Shown: one piece after another, positions 30,041 through 39,797 of the stretch
How positions within the stretch are numbered: the stretch's first letter is position 1
Layout: every line of letters starts with the position of its first letter
NCBI GenBank assembly: GCA_963799085.1
Contig: CAWCWA010000014.1
Location: 57,626 to 121,625 of the forward strand
DNA: 64,000 nt
DNA from: AP-15 sp963799085
GTDB taxonomy: Bacteria > Pseudomonadota > Alphaproteobacteria > ATCC43930 > CGMCC-115725
Direction: 5' to 3'
Notes under the pieces: generated by a model
Database searches by the model: none
The model's input: only the letters and a program-made list of their open reading frames with translations
What the model was told of the DNA's origin: nothing
Position numbers and translations under genes: made by a program

Positions 30041-30790
30041 ATGCTGATCCACCCCACGGTCGAGCGGCTGCGCGCGCTCGGCCTGTCGGCCATGGCCGAC
30101 GCCTTCATCGAGATGCAGAACGCGCCCGACGCCGCCGAGCTGACCCGGGAAGACTGGCTCGGCCTCTTGGTCGACCGCGAGGCGACCAGCCGCGAGAACA
30201 AGCGCCTGGCCCGCCGGCTGCGCGAGGCCAAGCTGCGCCAGGCCGCCGTCGTCGAGGACGTCAACCTGCACGCGCCGCGTGGCCTCGACCGCGCCCTGTT
30301 CCAAAAACTCGTCACCTGCGAATGGCTGCGCGATCATCATCATCTGGTCGTTATCGGCCCGACCGGCATCGGCAAGTCGTGGTTGGCTTGCGCCCTCGGC
30401 CACAAAGCCTGCCGCGAAGGCTTCTCGGTGCTCTACAAGCGCGCCAGCCGGCTGTTCGGCGACCTCACCCAGGCGCGCGGCGAGGGCCGGCTGCCGCGCC
30501 TCCTGGCCACGCTCGAACGCGTCCGGCTCTTGATCATCGACGACTGGGGGCCGGAGCCGCTCAACGCCGAGCAGCGCCGCGATCTGCTCGAGATCGTCGA
30601 TGACCGCTACGACCGCGGCTCGCTGCTGATCACCAGCCAAGTCCCGGTCAGCAAATGGCACGAGGTCATCGCCGATCCCACGCTCGGTGACGCGATCCTC
30701 GACCGCATCGTTCACCGCGCGCACCGGATCGAGCTGAAAGGCCCGTCGATGCGGCGTCAGCTCGTCGCCGCCGAGAGCCCCGCTGCATGA
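30041..30790 (+). CDS. istB: IS21-family ATPase IstB
   Basis: A 249-residue AAA+ protein, intact. Walker A is VVIGPTGIGKSWLACALGH, Walker B RLLIIDDWGPEPL, and sensor region SLLITSQVPVSKWHEVI. It helps IstA in target choice and transposition in IS21 elements. It starts 17 bases after istA with a GAAAGGA site. Confidence 0.95.
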   Translation: MLIHPTVERLRALGLSAMADAFIEMQNAPDAAELTREDWLGLLVDREATSRENKRLARRLREAKLRQAAVVEDVNLHAPRGLDRALFQKLVTCEWLRDHHHLVVIGPTGIGKSWLACALGHKACREGFSVLYKRASRLFGDLTQARGEGRLPRLLATLERVRLLIIDDWGPEPLNAEQRRDLLEIVDDRYDRGSLLITSQVPVSKWHEVIADPTLGDAILDRIVHRAHRIELKGPSMRRQLVAAESPAA

Positions 30791-31001
30791 CCGCCCGTGG
30801 CCTGATCGCCCACGGGGGCCCACAGCGCCTCCCCACGCGCGCCGCTCCGTCGCTCGTGAGGGCACTGCGCGACGCGCGCGGGTCCCCTCCGTGGACTCCG
30901 TGGACGATCCGCAGCCGACTTGACCGGCCCCACCATGCCCATGCAACCTACGCTTATGTCGGCGACGCAGCGCGCCGCCACCATCACGCCGGGCTCTCGC
31001 G

Positions 31002-31080
31002 CCCGTGATCAGCGTGATCACGATCACCGGAATCGGTGATCACCTTCAGCCGGAATGGCTGATCACCTTCACCGGAATAC
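31002..31080 (-). repeat. Right terminal repeat cluster of IS21-family copy A
   Basis: Inverse-oriented copies of the left-end unit: GTGATCACGATCACCGGAAT, GTGATCACCTTCAGCCGGAA and CTGATCACCTTCACCGGAAT occur in tandem after the istB gene. They define the right end of the element to within some tens of bases. Confidence 0.75.
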
Positions 31081-31315
31081 CCACTGGACCGGCTGGTCCG
31101 GCGCCACTCTCCAGGAGCGGACTGAAGAAGCGGCATCGTTTGTGGAAGGTCGCGCAGCCGCCGGCTTGATCACCCCTCGAACTCGGAGATAGAGCTTGTC
31201 CAGCGGGCATTGAGGCCGCGGGTGAGGGCGAGGCCAACCGCTCGAGAAGAGCGGTCATCGCCTCGGGCCTGATCTTGCTAGCCCGGCCTGCCGGGCGGCT
31301 GTCGGAGCACCGGAT

Positions 31316-32920
31316 ATGGAAACCTACGACTACATCGTCGTCGGCGCCGGTTCGGCCGGTGCGGCGGTGGCGCACCGGCTGTCGGCGGACCCGCGCAACA
31401 AGGTGCTGCTGCTCGAAGCCGGCGCGGCGAGCCATCCGTGGTCGTTCATCCCGGTCGGCTCGGCCCGGCTGATCACGAACCCGGCGGCCAACTGGCTCTA
31501 TGCCGTCCGAGCCCGAGGCCAACACCAACGGCCGCAGCATCCCGGTGCCGCGCGGCAAACTGCTCGGCGGTTCCAGCGCGATCAACGGCATGGCGTTCGT
31601 GCGCGGCCAGGCGCAGGACTTCGACACCTGGGCGCAGATGGGCAACCGCGGCTGGAGCTACGCCGAGGTCCTGCCGTTCTTCAAGCGCATGGAGAGCTAT
31701 GCCGGCGAGCGGCGACGATACCTTTCGCGGCCGCGAGGGCCCGCTGCGCGTCACCAACCCGGAGCCGCGCGAGCCGATCTTCCAGACGATCATCAAGGCG
31801 GCGGCGGAGGTCGGCATCCCGCACAACCCGGACTACAACGGCGCCAGCCAGGAAGGCATCGCGATGAGCCAGGCGACGATCGCCGCGGGCCGCCGCATGA
31901 GCACGGCGCGCTGCTATCTCGACCCGATCCGCAACCGCCAAAACCTGCATATCGAGACCGGCGCGCTTGACCGAGCGGCTTGTGCTCGACGGCAGGCGCT
32001 GTACCGGCGTGCGCTACTCGGTGCGGCGATGCGGCGCGAGGCCGCCGCCTCGCGCGAGGTCGTCGTCTGCGGCGGCACGATCAATTCGCCGCAATTGCTG
32101 GAATTATCCGGCATCGGCCAGCCCGAACGGCTGCGCGATCTCGGCATCGAGGTGCGCCACGCCCTGCCGGGCGTCGGCGAGAATTTGCGCGACCATTACG
32201 CGCCGCGCACCCGCTGGCTGGTCGGCAAAAGGGGCGTCACCTTCAACGATCGCGCGCGCGGCCTCGGCATGGTGTATCAGGCGATGCGCTACGCGCTGTT
32301 CCGCGAGGGTATGCTGGCCAGCGTCGGGGCGCCGATGCGCGCGTTTGTGTGCTCGCGCGAGGGACTGGAGGCGCCGGACCTGATGCTCGGGCTGGGTCCC
32401 GATGCTGACCGAACCCGGCCCGAAAGGGCCGCGCATATCCCGGCAATCGGGCTTTACCTGCTATGCCCATCCGATGCGGCCGGAGAGCAAGGGACATATC
32501 CACATCATCTCGGCCGATCCGCGCCGACCGCCCGCGATCAATTTCAATTTTCTGTCGTCGCCGCCCGATGCGGAGCTGACCGTGTACGCGGTCCGCATCG
32601 CCCGCGCGATCATGACCGCGCCGGCGATGGCGCCGTTCCAGGCAAGCGAAATCGCGCCCGGCGCCGATCGGACCACCGATGACGAAATCATCGACTGGGT
32701 GAAGAAGGCGGCGGAAACCACCTACCACCCGGTTGGGACCTGCAAGATGGGGGCCGACCCAATGGCAGTCGTCGATGCCCAGCTTCGCGTGCATGGCATT
32801 GCGGGCCTGCGGGTCGCCGATGCCTCGATCATGCCGACACTGACATCGGGCAATACCAATGCGCCATCAATCATGATCGGTGAGAAGGCGGCGGACATGG
32901 TGCTGAATACCTCACCCTGA
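31316..32920 (+). pseudogene. GMC-family FAD-dependent oxidoreductase, multiply frameshifted
   Basis: Start METYDYIVVGAGSAGAAVAHRLSA (FAD motif). The coding frame then changes near 31500, 31715, 31965, 32035 and 32400. Rejoined pieces include RGKLLGGSSAINGMAFVRG (signature 1), EVVVCGGTINSPQLLELSGIG (signature 2) and HPVGTCKMG with GNTNAPSIMIGEKAADM at the C-terminus (catalytic His region). Full length would be about 534 residues, the same family as the intact gene at 6112 but clearly diverged. At least four indels in one gene make it the most damaged gene in the catabolic part of the window. Confidence 0.85.
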
Positions 32921-33339
32921 CCATCCTTGGATGGAATCGGGGCGAATGCGCCGCTGGCGCAACCTCCCGGTGAAGGACCGCTTACCCTTGGGCTAGCGGA
33001 AATCCGAACGCGGCTCAGCGCGCCTCATCGCCCCAGCCGTTGTGGCCGTCGAGGGCAGCGCACCACCGCGTTCAGCCGGCGTTTTCCACCGCAACTCGTC
33101 GTCGGTACGGACTTGGTTAGATCCCCGCGGCGTCCTTGAAGGGCGAGCACGCGCCCGAGTTATATTACAGGTCACGGGTAGGGCCGAAGACTTCGGCAAA
33201 GTCGGCGTGGGGTACCCAGGATGCCAGGATGTATCAGAATCGCAGCACCTATCATAAACCACCGTGCCCGGGATCGCGGCCTGCAGCGCTGACGGCGAGC
33301 TCGGGTCTGATCGAAACTCGAGCCGGGAGGGATGACACG
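32921..33339. other. Intergenic region without supported gene
   Basis: About 420 bases between the broken GMC gene and the LLM gene. Frames on both strands are short and show no domain. The plus-strand frame continuous with the LLM gene starts at 33136 but lacks family similarity before the ATG at 33340. Confidence 0.5.
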
Positions 33340-34248
33340 ATGAGAATTGGGATCTCGCTGACGAGCAATTACCCGGATGCGACAGATCCGCGCCAAGGAG
33401 CGCACTGGATGATCGAACGAGCCGCGGCAGCGCGCCGCGCCGGGCTCGATTCGCTGTTCGTCGGCGATCAGCACGCCTCGCCCACACCCTATTATCAAAA
33501 CACGCCGATGCTGGGGCGGCTGCTCGCGGAGTGGGGCGAGGCCCCGGCCGGGTGCCTGTTCCTGCTCCCGTTGTGGCACCCGGTGCTGGTGGCGGAGCAG
33601 ATCGGGACGCTGGCCGCGATCGCTCGGGGGCCCTTTATCATGCAATGCGGGCTCGGCTGGGGCGACACAAGGTTCGCCGCCATGGGCATCAACATCAGGA
33701 CCCGTCCTTCGGCTTTCGAGGAAGCGCTCGACATTGTCCGGCGCTTGCTGGCGGGGGAGACGGTGAGTTCCTCCCGCCGGTTCCGGATCACGCAAGCGAG
33801 CCTGGCGCTGCGTCCGGCCGAGCCCGTCGAGGTGTGGATCGGTGCCAGCGCACCGCCGGCCATCGACCGGGCGGCAAGGCTGGCTGGGGGCTGGATCGCG
33901 AGCCCCAGCCTCACCCGCGAGGAGGCGCGCGCCCAGGCCGATCTCTATCGCGAGCGCAGCGCCGCTTACGGCAGAACGCCGGGCGCCATCGTGTTGCGGC
34001 GCGACATTTACGTCGGCGAGTCATCGTCCGAGGCGCAGGCGGTATTGCAGCAGGCGCTGAGCCGAAGCTATCGCGGCATGCCGGCAGAAGCCCTGATCGC
34101 GGGCTCGATCGACGAAGTCGCAGAACAGTTCCGGGCGTTTGGGGAAATCGGCTACACCGACATCCTCGTGCGTCATCTGACCAGCGATCAGCCGAAGGTC
34201 CTGAGCTCGCTGGAGCGGCTGGCCGCAGTACGCGCGGCGCTCGTCTAG
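33340..34248 (+). CDS. LLM-class flavin-dependent oxidoreductase (short form)
   Basis: A 302-residue protein; the ATG at 33340 is chosen because MRIGISLTSNYPDATDPRQG aligns with LLM N-termini and a GGGAGGGATG ribosome site precedes it. Landmarks: GLDSLFVGDQHASPTPYYQNT, LVAEQIGTLAAIARGPFIMQCGLGWGDTRF and WIGASAPPAIDRAARLAGGW. Shorter than the other two LLM proteins here, and closer to the F420-type tetrahydromethanopterin-reductase-like group (inference). Substrate unknown. No obvious operon partner: both flanks are intergenic. Confidence 0.83.
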   Translation: MRIGISLTSNYPDATDPRQGAHWMIERAAAARRAGLDSLFVGDQHASPTPYYQNTPMLGRLLAEWGEAPAGCLFLLPLWHPVLVAEQIGTLAAIARGPFIMQCGLGWGDTRFAAMGINIRTRPSAFEEALDIVRRLLAGETVSSSRRFRITQASLALRPAEPVEVWIGASAPPAIDRAARLAGGWIASPSLTREEARAQADLYRERSAAYGRTPGAIVLRRDIYVGESSSEAQAVLQQALSRSYRGMPAEALIAGSIDEVAEQFRAFGEIGYTDILVRHLTSDQPKVLSSLERLAAVRAALV

Positions 34249-34561
34249 TCGCTCTTCCCAGGAGCATGACATAGCGCACGGCCAATTTCCGTCCGGAGTT
34301 GATGAGCACGCACTTGGATACCGCGGCCGTGCGGATCGGCAATCGGCGGCAGTGAAACGGGCAACACCCCGGCCCGCAGCCATGCGCGATGTTACGGCGG
34401 GGAGGCGAAGTTGTTCGTCAAGGAGGTTGGCATGCCGTCAACAACACCAGCTGCGATGCCGGGCGCATCGGCCTCGGAGGGGAGCCCGCGTGATTGCCTC
34501 CGGTAAGCGCCCAACAAGCCGCCGCGCGCCCGCTCGTCGGAGCGGGTGGGACCGAACCGCG
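34249..34561. other. Intergenic region without supported gene
   Basis: About 310 bases between convergent genes (LLM oxidoreductase on plus, MetE-like on minus). No domain-bearing frame and no clear terminator hairpin with a T-run was found. Confidence 0.5.
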
Positions 34562-35710
34562 TCAACCGCGCCAGAATTGTTTTGTTGCCAGCCCCGCGCC
34601 TTCGGTCATCGCCGCCAGTTTGGCCCACACAACGTCGGGGTCAACCGCGGCTTGGCCGACCCAGGTGCCGAAGCCGCAATCGCTGCCGGCGATGACGTTG
34701 TTGCGGCCGACGAGGTTGGCGTAGCGGGCGATGCGCTGCGCGATCAGCTCCGGGTGCTCGATGAAGTTCGATTTCGACTCAATGACCCCTGGAATGATGG
34801 TCTTGCCCTCCGGCAATTTGACCCGCTCGAACAGGGTCCATTCATGCGCGTGGCGCGGATTGGCAGCCTCGAACGAGATCGTCGCCGCCCGGGCTGTAAA
34901 TGCGATATCGATGATCTCGGCCAGCGGCACATCGCAATGGTGCGGTCCCTCGTAATTGCCCCAGCACAGATGCAGCCGCACGCGCTCCGGCGGGATCGCG
35001 CCGAGCGCATGGTTCAGCGCCTCGATATGGAGCCGCACCCGATTGCGGAATTCTTCGACGGACAAATCGGCGTATTGAATGTGCCGACCCATCGCTAGGT
35101 CCGGGCAGTCGATCTGCAGCGTAATCCCGGCCGCAACGATCGCCTCGTATTCGCCACGCATCGCCTCGGCGATCGCGAACAGGTACGCCTCCTGGTTCGC
35201 GTAATGGTCGTTGCGGAAGAACAACGAGATGACGCCCGGCGAGGCGGAGCTGAGGAACATTCCGGCAGCGTCCACCCCGGCCAGGGCCGCTTTCAGGTTG
35301 TCGATATCGGCGAGCGGTGCCGCCGCGTCGGCGACCCCGATCGGGCCGGTGCAGGCGGGGGTGCGGCGGCGCGACCGGCCGGGATCGCCGAACACGCGCT
35401 TTGCCAGGTTCGGGAACTCGGCCAGGTCCTGATAGACGAAGGTATTGCTGCCGCCGTTGAAGCCGGTCAGCCGGTCCTTGACGTAGGTGGCGTAGCTCGG
35501 CTTCGACACCTCGCCGTCGTTGACAAGATCGACGCCTGCCTCGACTTGCTTCTTCACCACCTCGGCGACCGCGGCGCGGATCCTCGCGGCCAGTGCTACG
35601 CGGTCGACCGGCACGCCTTCCTCCTTTGCGAACATCGCCCGGATCAGGTCATCCGGCCGCGGCAGGCTGCCGGTGTGCGTCGTCAGAAAGCGGTTGAACC
35701 CGTACGCCAT
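34562..35710 (-). CDS. MetE C-terminal-like (cobalamin-independent methionine synthase family) protein
   Basis: A 382-residue protein starting MAYGFNRFLTTHTGSLPRPDDLI, preceded by GAGGAA. It is the UROD/MetE-like barrel alone, without the MetE N-terminal half. Zinc-ligand candidates sit in RLHLCWGNYEGPHHCD, VIESKSNFIEHPELI and VIAGSDCGFGTWVG. Stand-alone members transfer methyl or alkyl groups between thiols, for example in sulfur-compound or xenobiotic metabolism; many are annotated only as methionine synthase-like. The true substrate is unknown. Divergent from the dehydrogenase at 35964, leaving a ~250-base shared upstream region. Confidence 0.83.
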   Translation of the reverse strand: MAYGFNRFLTTHTGSLPRPDDLIRAMFAKEEGVPVDRVALAARIRAAVAEVVKKQVEAGVDLVNDGEVSKPSYATYVKDRLTGFNGGSNTFVYQDLAEFPNLAKRVFGDPGRSRRRTPACTGPIGVADAAAPLADIDNLKAALAGVDAAGMFLSSASPGVISLFFRNDHYANQEAYLFAIAEAMRGEYEAIVAAGITLQIDCPDLAMGRHIQYADLSVEEFRNRVRLHIEALNHALGAIPPERVRLHLCWGNYEGPHHCDVPLAEIIDIAFTARAATISFEAANPRHAHEWTLFERVKLPEGKTIIPGVIESKSNFIEHPELIAQRIARYANLVGRNNVIAGSDCGFGTWVGQAAVDPDVVWAKLAAMTEGAGLATKQFWRG

Positions 35711-35963
35711 TACTTCCTCCGACAGATCGTCGCCGCCCAAATTTGTCGCCGCGGATGGGTGGCGAGCCCTTCAAGTCCCGCCTCGCCGACCATCGTTATC
35801 CATTCCACGCGATTTTTGAATGACCCGTCGCGTGACGGCCGTCACCAGCCATTTTCTGCGGTACAAGCATTTTCACCGCAAGCCCCGGCAGCGCCAAGCG
35901 GAGCGGTACGGCGGGCGATCCGAACCTGCTAAGGTTCGGCCGGCAAACCGGAGGAGAGTGTGC

Positions 35964-36914
35964 ATGCCGCAGCGGACCCGTGCCGTAGTCGTCGACCCGT
36001 CGGCGCCTGGCCGGCTGGCGATCCGCGAGGTCAGCCTGCGGGGCCCCGATCGCGATGAGGTCGGCGTCAGGGTAACTGCTATCTCGCTTAACCGGGGCGA
36101 GACGCGGCGCGCCTTGCAAATGGCCGAGGCGGGCTGGCGGCCGGGCTGGGACTTCGCTGGGGTCGTCGAGACGGCCGCCGCCGACGGTAGCGGTCCCGCT
36201 GCGGGCACTCGCGTCGTCGGCATCCTGCCCTCCGGCGCCTGGGCCGAGCGGGTGAATTGCCGTAGTCATGCGGTGGCGGCTCTGCCCGAGGCGGTCAGCG
36301 ACGCGCAGGCCGCCACTTTGCCGGTCGCCGGGCTGACGGCGCTGCATGCGCTGCGGCAAGGCGGGTTGCTGCTGGGTCGCAAGGTCCTGGTCGACGGGGC
36401 TTCGGGCGGGGTCGGGCACCTCGCCTGCCAGCTCGCAGTGGCGGCCGGCGCCTTTGTATGGGGCCATGTGCGGCGCGAGGAATACCGCGCCGCGGTAGCC
36501 GAATGGTGCGGCGGCCGTGTCGTCGTCGGCCGCGAGCTCGCAATCGCCGGCCCGCATGGCCCCTACTGGCTGATCCTCGATTCGGTCGGCGGCAGCGCGC
36601 TCGCCGCCGCCCTCGGCATGCTGCAGCCGAACGGCGCCTGTGTGACCTTCGGCGTCTCGGAGACGAGCACCGCAAATATCGAGAGCCGCCAGTTCTTTGC
36701 GACCGGAGGCGTCCGGCTATATGGGCTTACCCTGTTCCACGAACTGATGAGCGTGGAACGCGCCGGGATTGGCCTCGGATTACTGGCGGAGTTGATCGCC
36801 GCCGGGAAATTGCGGCCAAAGATCGCCGTCGAGGCGCCGTGGGATGAGATCGGTGGCATCGCACGACGACTGATCGACCGAGACTTTGCCGGTAAGGCGG
36901 TGCTGCACATTTGA
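35964..36914 (+). CDS. Medium-chain zinc-type dehydrogenase / quinone oxidoreductase family protein
   Basis: A 316-residue MDR protein starting MPQRTRAVVVDPSAPGRLAIREV after GGAGGAGAG. A GroES-like N-terminal domain (SLNRGETRRALQMAEAGWRPGWDFAGVV) leads to a Rossmann fold with VLVDGASGGVGHLACQLAVAAGA and a C-terminal FAGKAVLHI. The structural-zinc cysteines of classical alcohol dehydrogenases are missing, as in quinone-oxidoreductase-type members. Known chemistry is NADPH-dependent reduction of C=C or C=O bonds. Divergent to the MetE-like gene. Confidence 0.85.
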   Translation: MPQRTRAVVVDPSAPGRLAIREVSLRGPDRDEVGVRVTAISLNRGETRRALQMAEAGWRPGWDFAGVVETAAADGSGPAAGTRVVGILPSGAWAERVNCRSHAVAALPEAVSDAQAATLPVAGLTALHALRQGGLLLGRKVLVDGASGGVGHLACQLAVAAGAFVWGHVRREEYRAAVAEWCGGRVVVGRELAIAGPHGPYWLILDSVGGSALAAALGMLQPNGACVTFGVSETSTANIESRQFFATGGVRLYGLTLFHELMSVERAGIGLGLLAELIAAGKLRPKIAVEAPWDEIGGIARRLIDRDFAGKAVLHI

Positions 36915-36964
36915 CCGGCCGTGCCGTCGCAGCCGCCAGCGAACCAAGGCCGCGACGAGACGGT

Positions 36965-37090
36965 TGATGGCTGGCCCGCCTCCGCTCCGATCTGCCCGTC
37001 CTCGGCTGCCACCGAGGGGGTGTTGACGATGACGCCGCGCTCGCCATCGTCAAGCGGCAGCAGGGTCAGCATGCCGGCGGCCGTCCCCGA
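36965..37090 (-). pseudogene. Short-chain dehydrogenase/reductase remnant
   Basis: The minus strand encodes MLTLLPLDDGERGVIVNT followed by PSVAAEDGQIG, matching the segment before the catalytic Ser in 3-hydroxyacyl-CoA dehydrogenase type-2-like SDRs. The Rossmann glycine motif and the YxxxK pair are missing on both sides, so only about 35 codons of a former gene remain next to the disrupted unknown gene. Confidence 0.5.
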
Positions 37091-37120
37091 TCACGAGGAA
37101 GTAGTCCCGCGCATCCACCG

Positions 37121-37668
37121 TCAGCCGGGTCGGTCGCAGGCGACGAGCGCTGTTTTTGTCGGGGCTGCGGCGTTAGCCCATGGCAAATCCTGCATCGCCA
37201 GGAGCAACGCAAGTACGCGCCGCGCCGCCTTGTTTGCAACCTCACCGTTCTTGACGTCATATTCGAACGAGATTTCGGCCACGGCTGGTTGGTCCTGGTT
37301 CTGCACGCCTTTGTACCAGAGGGTCAGGGCAAAGCGCGCTTTAAGGTCGTCAGTGATGTCGAGCTTCGAGCTCTTATAGACGAGTTCGCGGTATTCGGGG
37401 CTCGGGTCGAGCGTCACGGATATGTCGACCGTCCCTCCCGCCGCCGCGCGAAGCTCATCTTCGAACGAGGGATAGAGACGGATGATCCCGGCGAGGCTGG
37501 CCGGCACCTTATCGGCCGAGACCGACTGCGTCGTCGAGCGCGAGAACTGGCTGCGAGCGCTGCGTGGCTTGGCGACCACGCCTGCTTCGGTTCCGCTGCG
37601 CACTGCTAGCCTGAACAATTCACCGCCTGGATCTGGGTGGCGTGGCTCGGCGGCGCCGGCTCGCGCAT
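37121..37668 (-). pseudogene. C-terminal part of an exported unknown protein cut by an IS1380 element
   Basis: About 180 codons on the minus strand, ending at 37121: SVSADKVPASLAGIIRLYPS, FEDELRAAAGGTVDISVTLD, YRELVYKSSKLDITDDLKAR, VAEISFEYDVKNGEVANKAA. No start of its own belongs to it; the open frame upstream runs into the IS1380 end. The partner N-terminal part is at 39188-39723 on the same strand. I do not recognise the family. The predicted mix of strands and helices with an exported N-terminus suggests a periplasmic protein. Confidence 0.6.
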
Positions 37669-39187
37669 AGGGTGTGCTGACGGGTGGCGCCGGGGGCGCA
37701 TTTTTCGGGGCTTGTAGGTTGAGGGGATGGGTTTTTTGCGGGGCGCACGCCCCGGCGGTCACGGCGGGAGTTTGGCCAGGCGCGCGGCGAGGGTTGCGAA
37801 GCCGTGCTGATAGGCGAAGCCGGTCGGCAGCGAGATCCTGATCTTGGTGACCAGTTCGGTGACCCGGACGGCGACCTTGATCAGCCTGAGGCGCAGGGTA
37901 TCGAACTGGGCGTCACGCCAGAACGATGCTTTCGGCGCCAGACCGCGCAGGGTGTGCATCAGCCAATAGGCAGCGGTGTGGATCAGCAGCCGGAACTGGT
38001 TGGCTGTTGCCTTGGTGCATGAGGTGCGGTCCGAGGCGAGGTGCAGCTTGTGAGCCTTGATCAGGTTCTCCGCCTGCCCCCGCGCGCAGTAGATTTTCTC
38101 GTAGAGCGATTTGGGCAGGCCCGCCAAGTTGGTGACGATGAAGCGGCTGTCGACGCCTTGGCCGGAGGCCTCGACGCGGGCAATCACGCGGCGCTCGGTC
38201 GCCCAAGTCCGGGCGGCGTAGCGGAATTCGGCATAGCGGCGCACCTTGCTCTGGGCGGGCGCGTCGAGGCGATCCAAGGCAACCTGCTCGGCCACTCCCG
38301 TGACCCGGCGCAGCAGCGCCTTGTTGCCGGCCAGGCCGAAGATGTAGCCAACCCGATTGCGCTCGCACCACGCCATGCCCTCGGGCCGGCCGTAGTGGCT
38401 GTCGCCCCGGATCAGGATATCGACGCGCGGCCAGCGGGCGCGGATCGCACGCACGACATGGCGCAGCACCAGGCAAACTTCGTTGCCGTCGGGTGTTTTG
38501 CCGGGCCGCAGGAAGACCGCGACCGGCCTGGCCGACATCGCCTCGTAAATGTGGATCGGCATGAAGCAGCGGCTGTCGTGGTGGGCGTTGAACAACGAGA
38601 GCTGCTGCCCGCCGTAGGCCCGATCCTCGGTGTCGTCGATGTCGAGCACGATGCGCCGGGGCACGGTATCGAAGCTGTCGCAGAACAACTCCACCATCGC
38701 CGCCATCATGCGCTTGAGCGCGACCGGACCGGGCAGGTTCTCCAGCCGCGTCATGGTCGGCTGCGAACAGAGGTCTGCCCCCGTCTCAGGCAGCCGACCG
38801 ACCGCCATCTTGAAGGCCGCATCCCTGCGCAGCACGTCGCAGTCATTGGCATCGGGATAGCCCGCCGCGATCGCCAGGGCGCGAAACCGGATCATCTCCG
38901 CGACCTCGTGTCGGATCTGGTCAGGGGCGCGGGGGTCTTCGATGCATCGCGCCAGCCGCTCGGCGATCCCCAACCGACGCTCGACCTCGGCCAAGAGCAG
39001 AATGCCGCCATCCGACGACAGCCGACCGCCGTCAAACCGGGCAACAACGGGCTTGCCGCAGACCGGTGACAGGCCCGGCAGCGGCAGGGTAAGATCAACT
39101 TCGGCGTGCATGGCGCTCCGGAAACAGCAGGTTCGACCTAAGCAATCGAATCCTACGTTATTCCAATGGTTTGCGCTATGCCCGCTA
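37669..39187. mobile_element. IS1380-family insertion sequence, copy A
   Basis: A ~1.5 kb element carrying one transposase on the minus strand. Its ends are placed where the reading of the split host gene stops on both sides (about 37669 and 39187); terminal inverted repeats could not be defined reliably by eye. It is not a copy of the second IS1380-type element at 53839, whose transposase is clearly different. Confidence 0.7.
37759..39111 (-). CDS. IS1380-family transposase, copy A
   Basis: A 450-residue intact DDE transposase, start MHAEVDLTLPLPGLSPVCGK. Family landmarks: RFDGGRLSSDGGILLLAEVERRLG near the N-terminus; catalytic Asp in IVLDIDDTEDRAYGGQQ, Asp in DILIRGDSHYGRPEGM and Glu in CARGQAENLIKAHK. 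The C-terminal helical tail (HTAAYWLMHTLRGLAP) is also typical. Complete length and intact frame suggest the element is recent or still active. Confidence 0.95.
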   Translation of the reverse strand: MHAEVDLTLPLPGLSPVCGKPVVARFDGGRLSSDGGILLLAEVERRLGIAERLARCIEDPRAPDQIRHEVAEMIRFRALAIAAGYPDANDCDVLRRDAAFKMAVGRLPETGADLCSQPTMTRLENLPGPVALKRMMAAMVELFCDSFDTVPRRIVLDIDDTEDRAYGGQQLSLFNAHHDSRCFMPIHIYEAMSARPVAVFLRPGKTPDGNEVCLVLRHVVRAIRARWPRVDILIRGDSHYGRPEGMAWCERNRVGYIFGLAGNKALLRRVTGVAEQVALDRLDAPAQSKVRRYAEFRYAARTWATERRVIARVEASGQGVDSRFIVTNLAGLPKSLYEKIYCARGQAENLIKAHKLHLASDRTSCTKATANQFRLLIHTAAYWLMHTLRGLAPKASFWRDAQFDTLRLRLIKVAVRVTELVTKIRISLPTGFAYQHGFATLAARLAKLPP

Positions 39188-39723
39188 ACCCCGGTGAATT
39201 ATCCCGGCTAGAGGGCCCAGATCTTCCTCGAGCTTGCTATCGACCTTCTTGGCGTCGTTGTTTGCCTTCAACACCGTGCCGGCCGCCAAAAATACATCGG
39301 GGCTGCGGAATTTGAGGGTCAGCTCCACCTCGTCGGCTCTATGGCCCTGCTCGTCGATATCCGTCCGCGTCCGCCAGGCAAACCCGTGCCGCAAAGCAGG
39401 CAATCGCCGCTGTCCCAGAACTGGATGATCCTGCGTTCGCCGAGCTCGAGCCCCTTCTTGGCGAGCTCGGCAGCGGCGTCGGAGTTCCACTGCTCGCGAA
39501 CAGCCGGCCCAAGTTGCTCTTTAATGAACCGTTCAACAGCTTGTTGCGGCTGCCCGGTGAACTTCTCCGGGTTCAGCATCAACTTGTACTCGCGGGAATC
39601 GAGCTCGATGCCGCCCGCCAGTGCCAACACTGGTAGCAGCAGAAACGAAATCACGATCAGGAAGCACGAGACTACCGCCAACCGTAAGTGGGGCGGGACC
39701 GATTGGGCCGAGTGCTGATACAT
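39188..39723 (-). pseudogene. N-terminal part of an exported unknown protein cut by an IS1380 element
   Basis: Start MYQHSAQSVPPHLRLAVVSC with a hydrophobic signal or anchor (LIVISFLLLPVLALAGG, residues ~21-38). After GGIELDSREYKLMLNPEKFTG the chain has a CLLC pair in SGDCLLCGTG, then one slip near 39395 leads to GFAWRTRTDIDEQGHRADEV and LKFRSPDVFLAAGTVLKAN, ending at the IS boundary (LGPLAGIIH). The C-terminal part is at 37121-37668. Rejoined length would be about 350 residues. Function unknown. Confidence 0.6.
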
Positions 39724-39797
39724 GGCCGTCTCCGACGTCTTCCTCCAGCATGCTGTATACGGGAACGGTCCCTTTGACCCAACGACGGGTGTCGACG

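Larger units (their letters stand above)
28290..31085. mobile_element. IS21-family insertion sequence, copy A
   Basis: A 2.8 kb element with istA and istB on the plus strand between clusters of related terminal repeats. Left repeats (28297-28402) are spaced copies of ATTCCGGTGGAAGCTGATCA-like sequence; right repeats (31002-31080) are the inverse, for example GTGATCACCTTCAGCCGGAA. IS21 elements typically carry multiple terminal repeats as transposase sites. Exact ends and the target duplication could not be fixed. Confidence 0.85.

Noticed and set aside
38041..39069. Plus-strand frame of 342 codons
   Set aside because: Antisense to the IS1380 transposase, which carries all catalytic residues.
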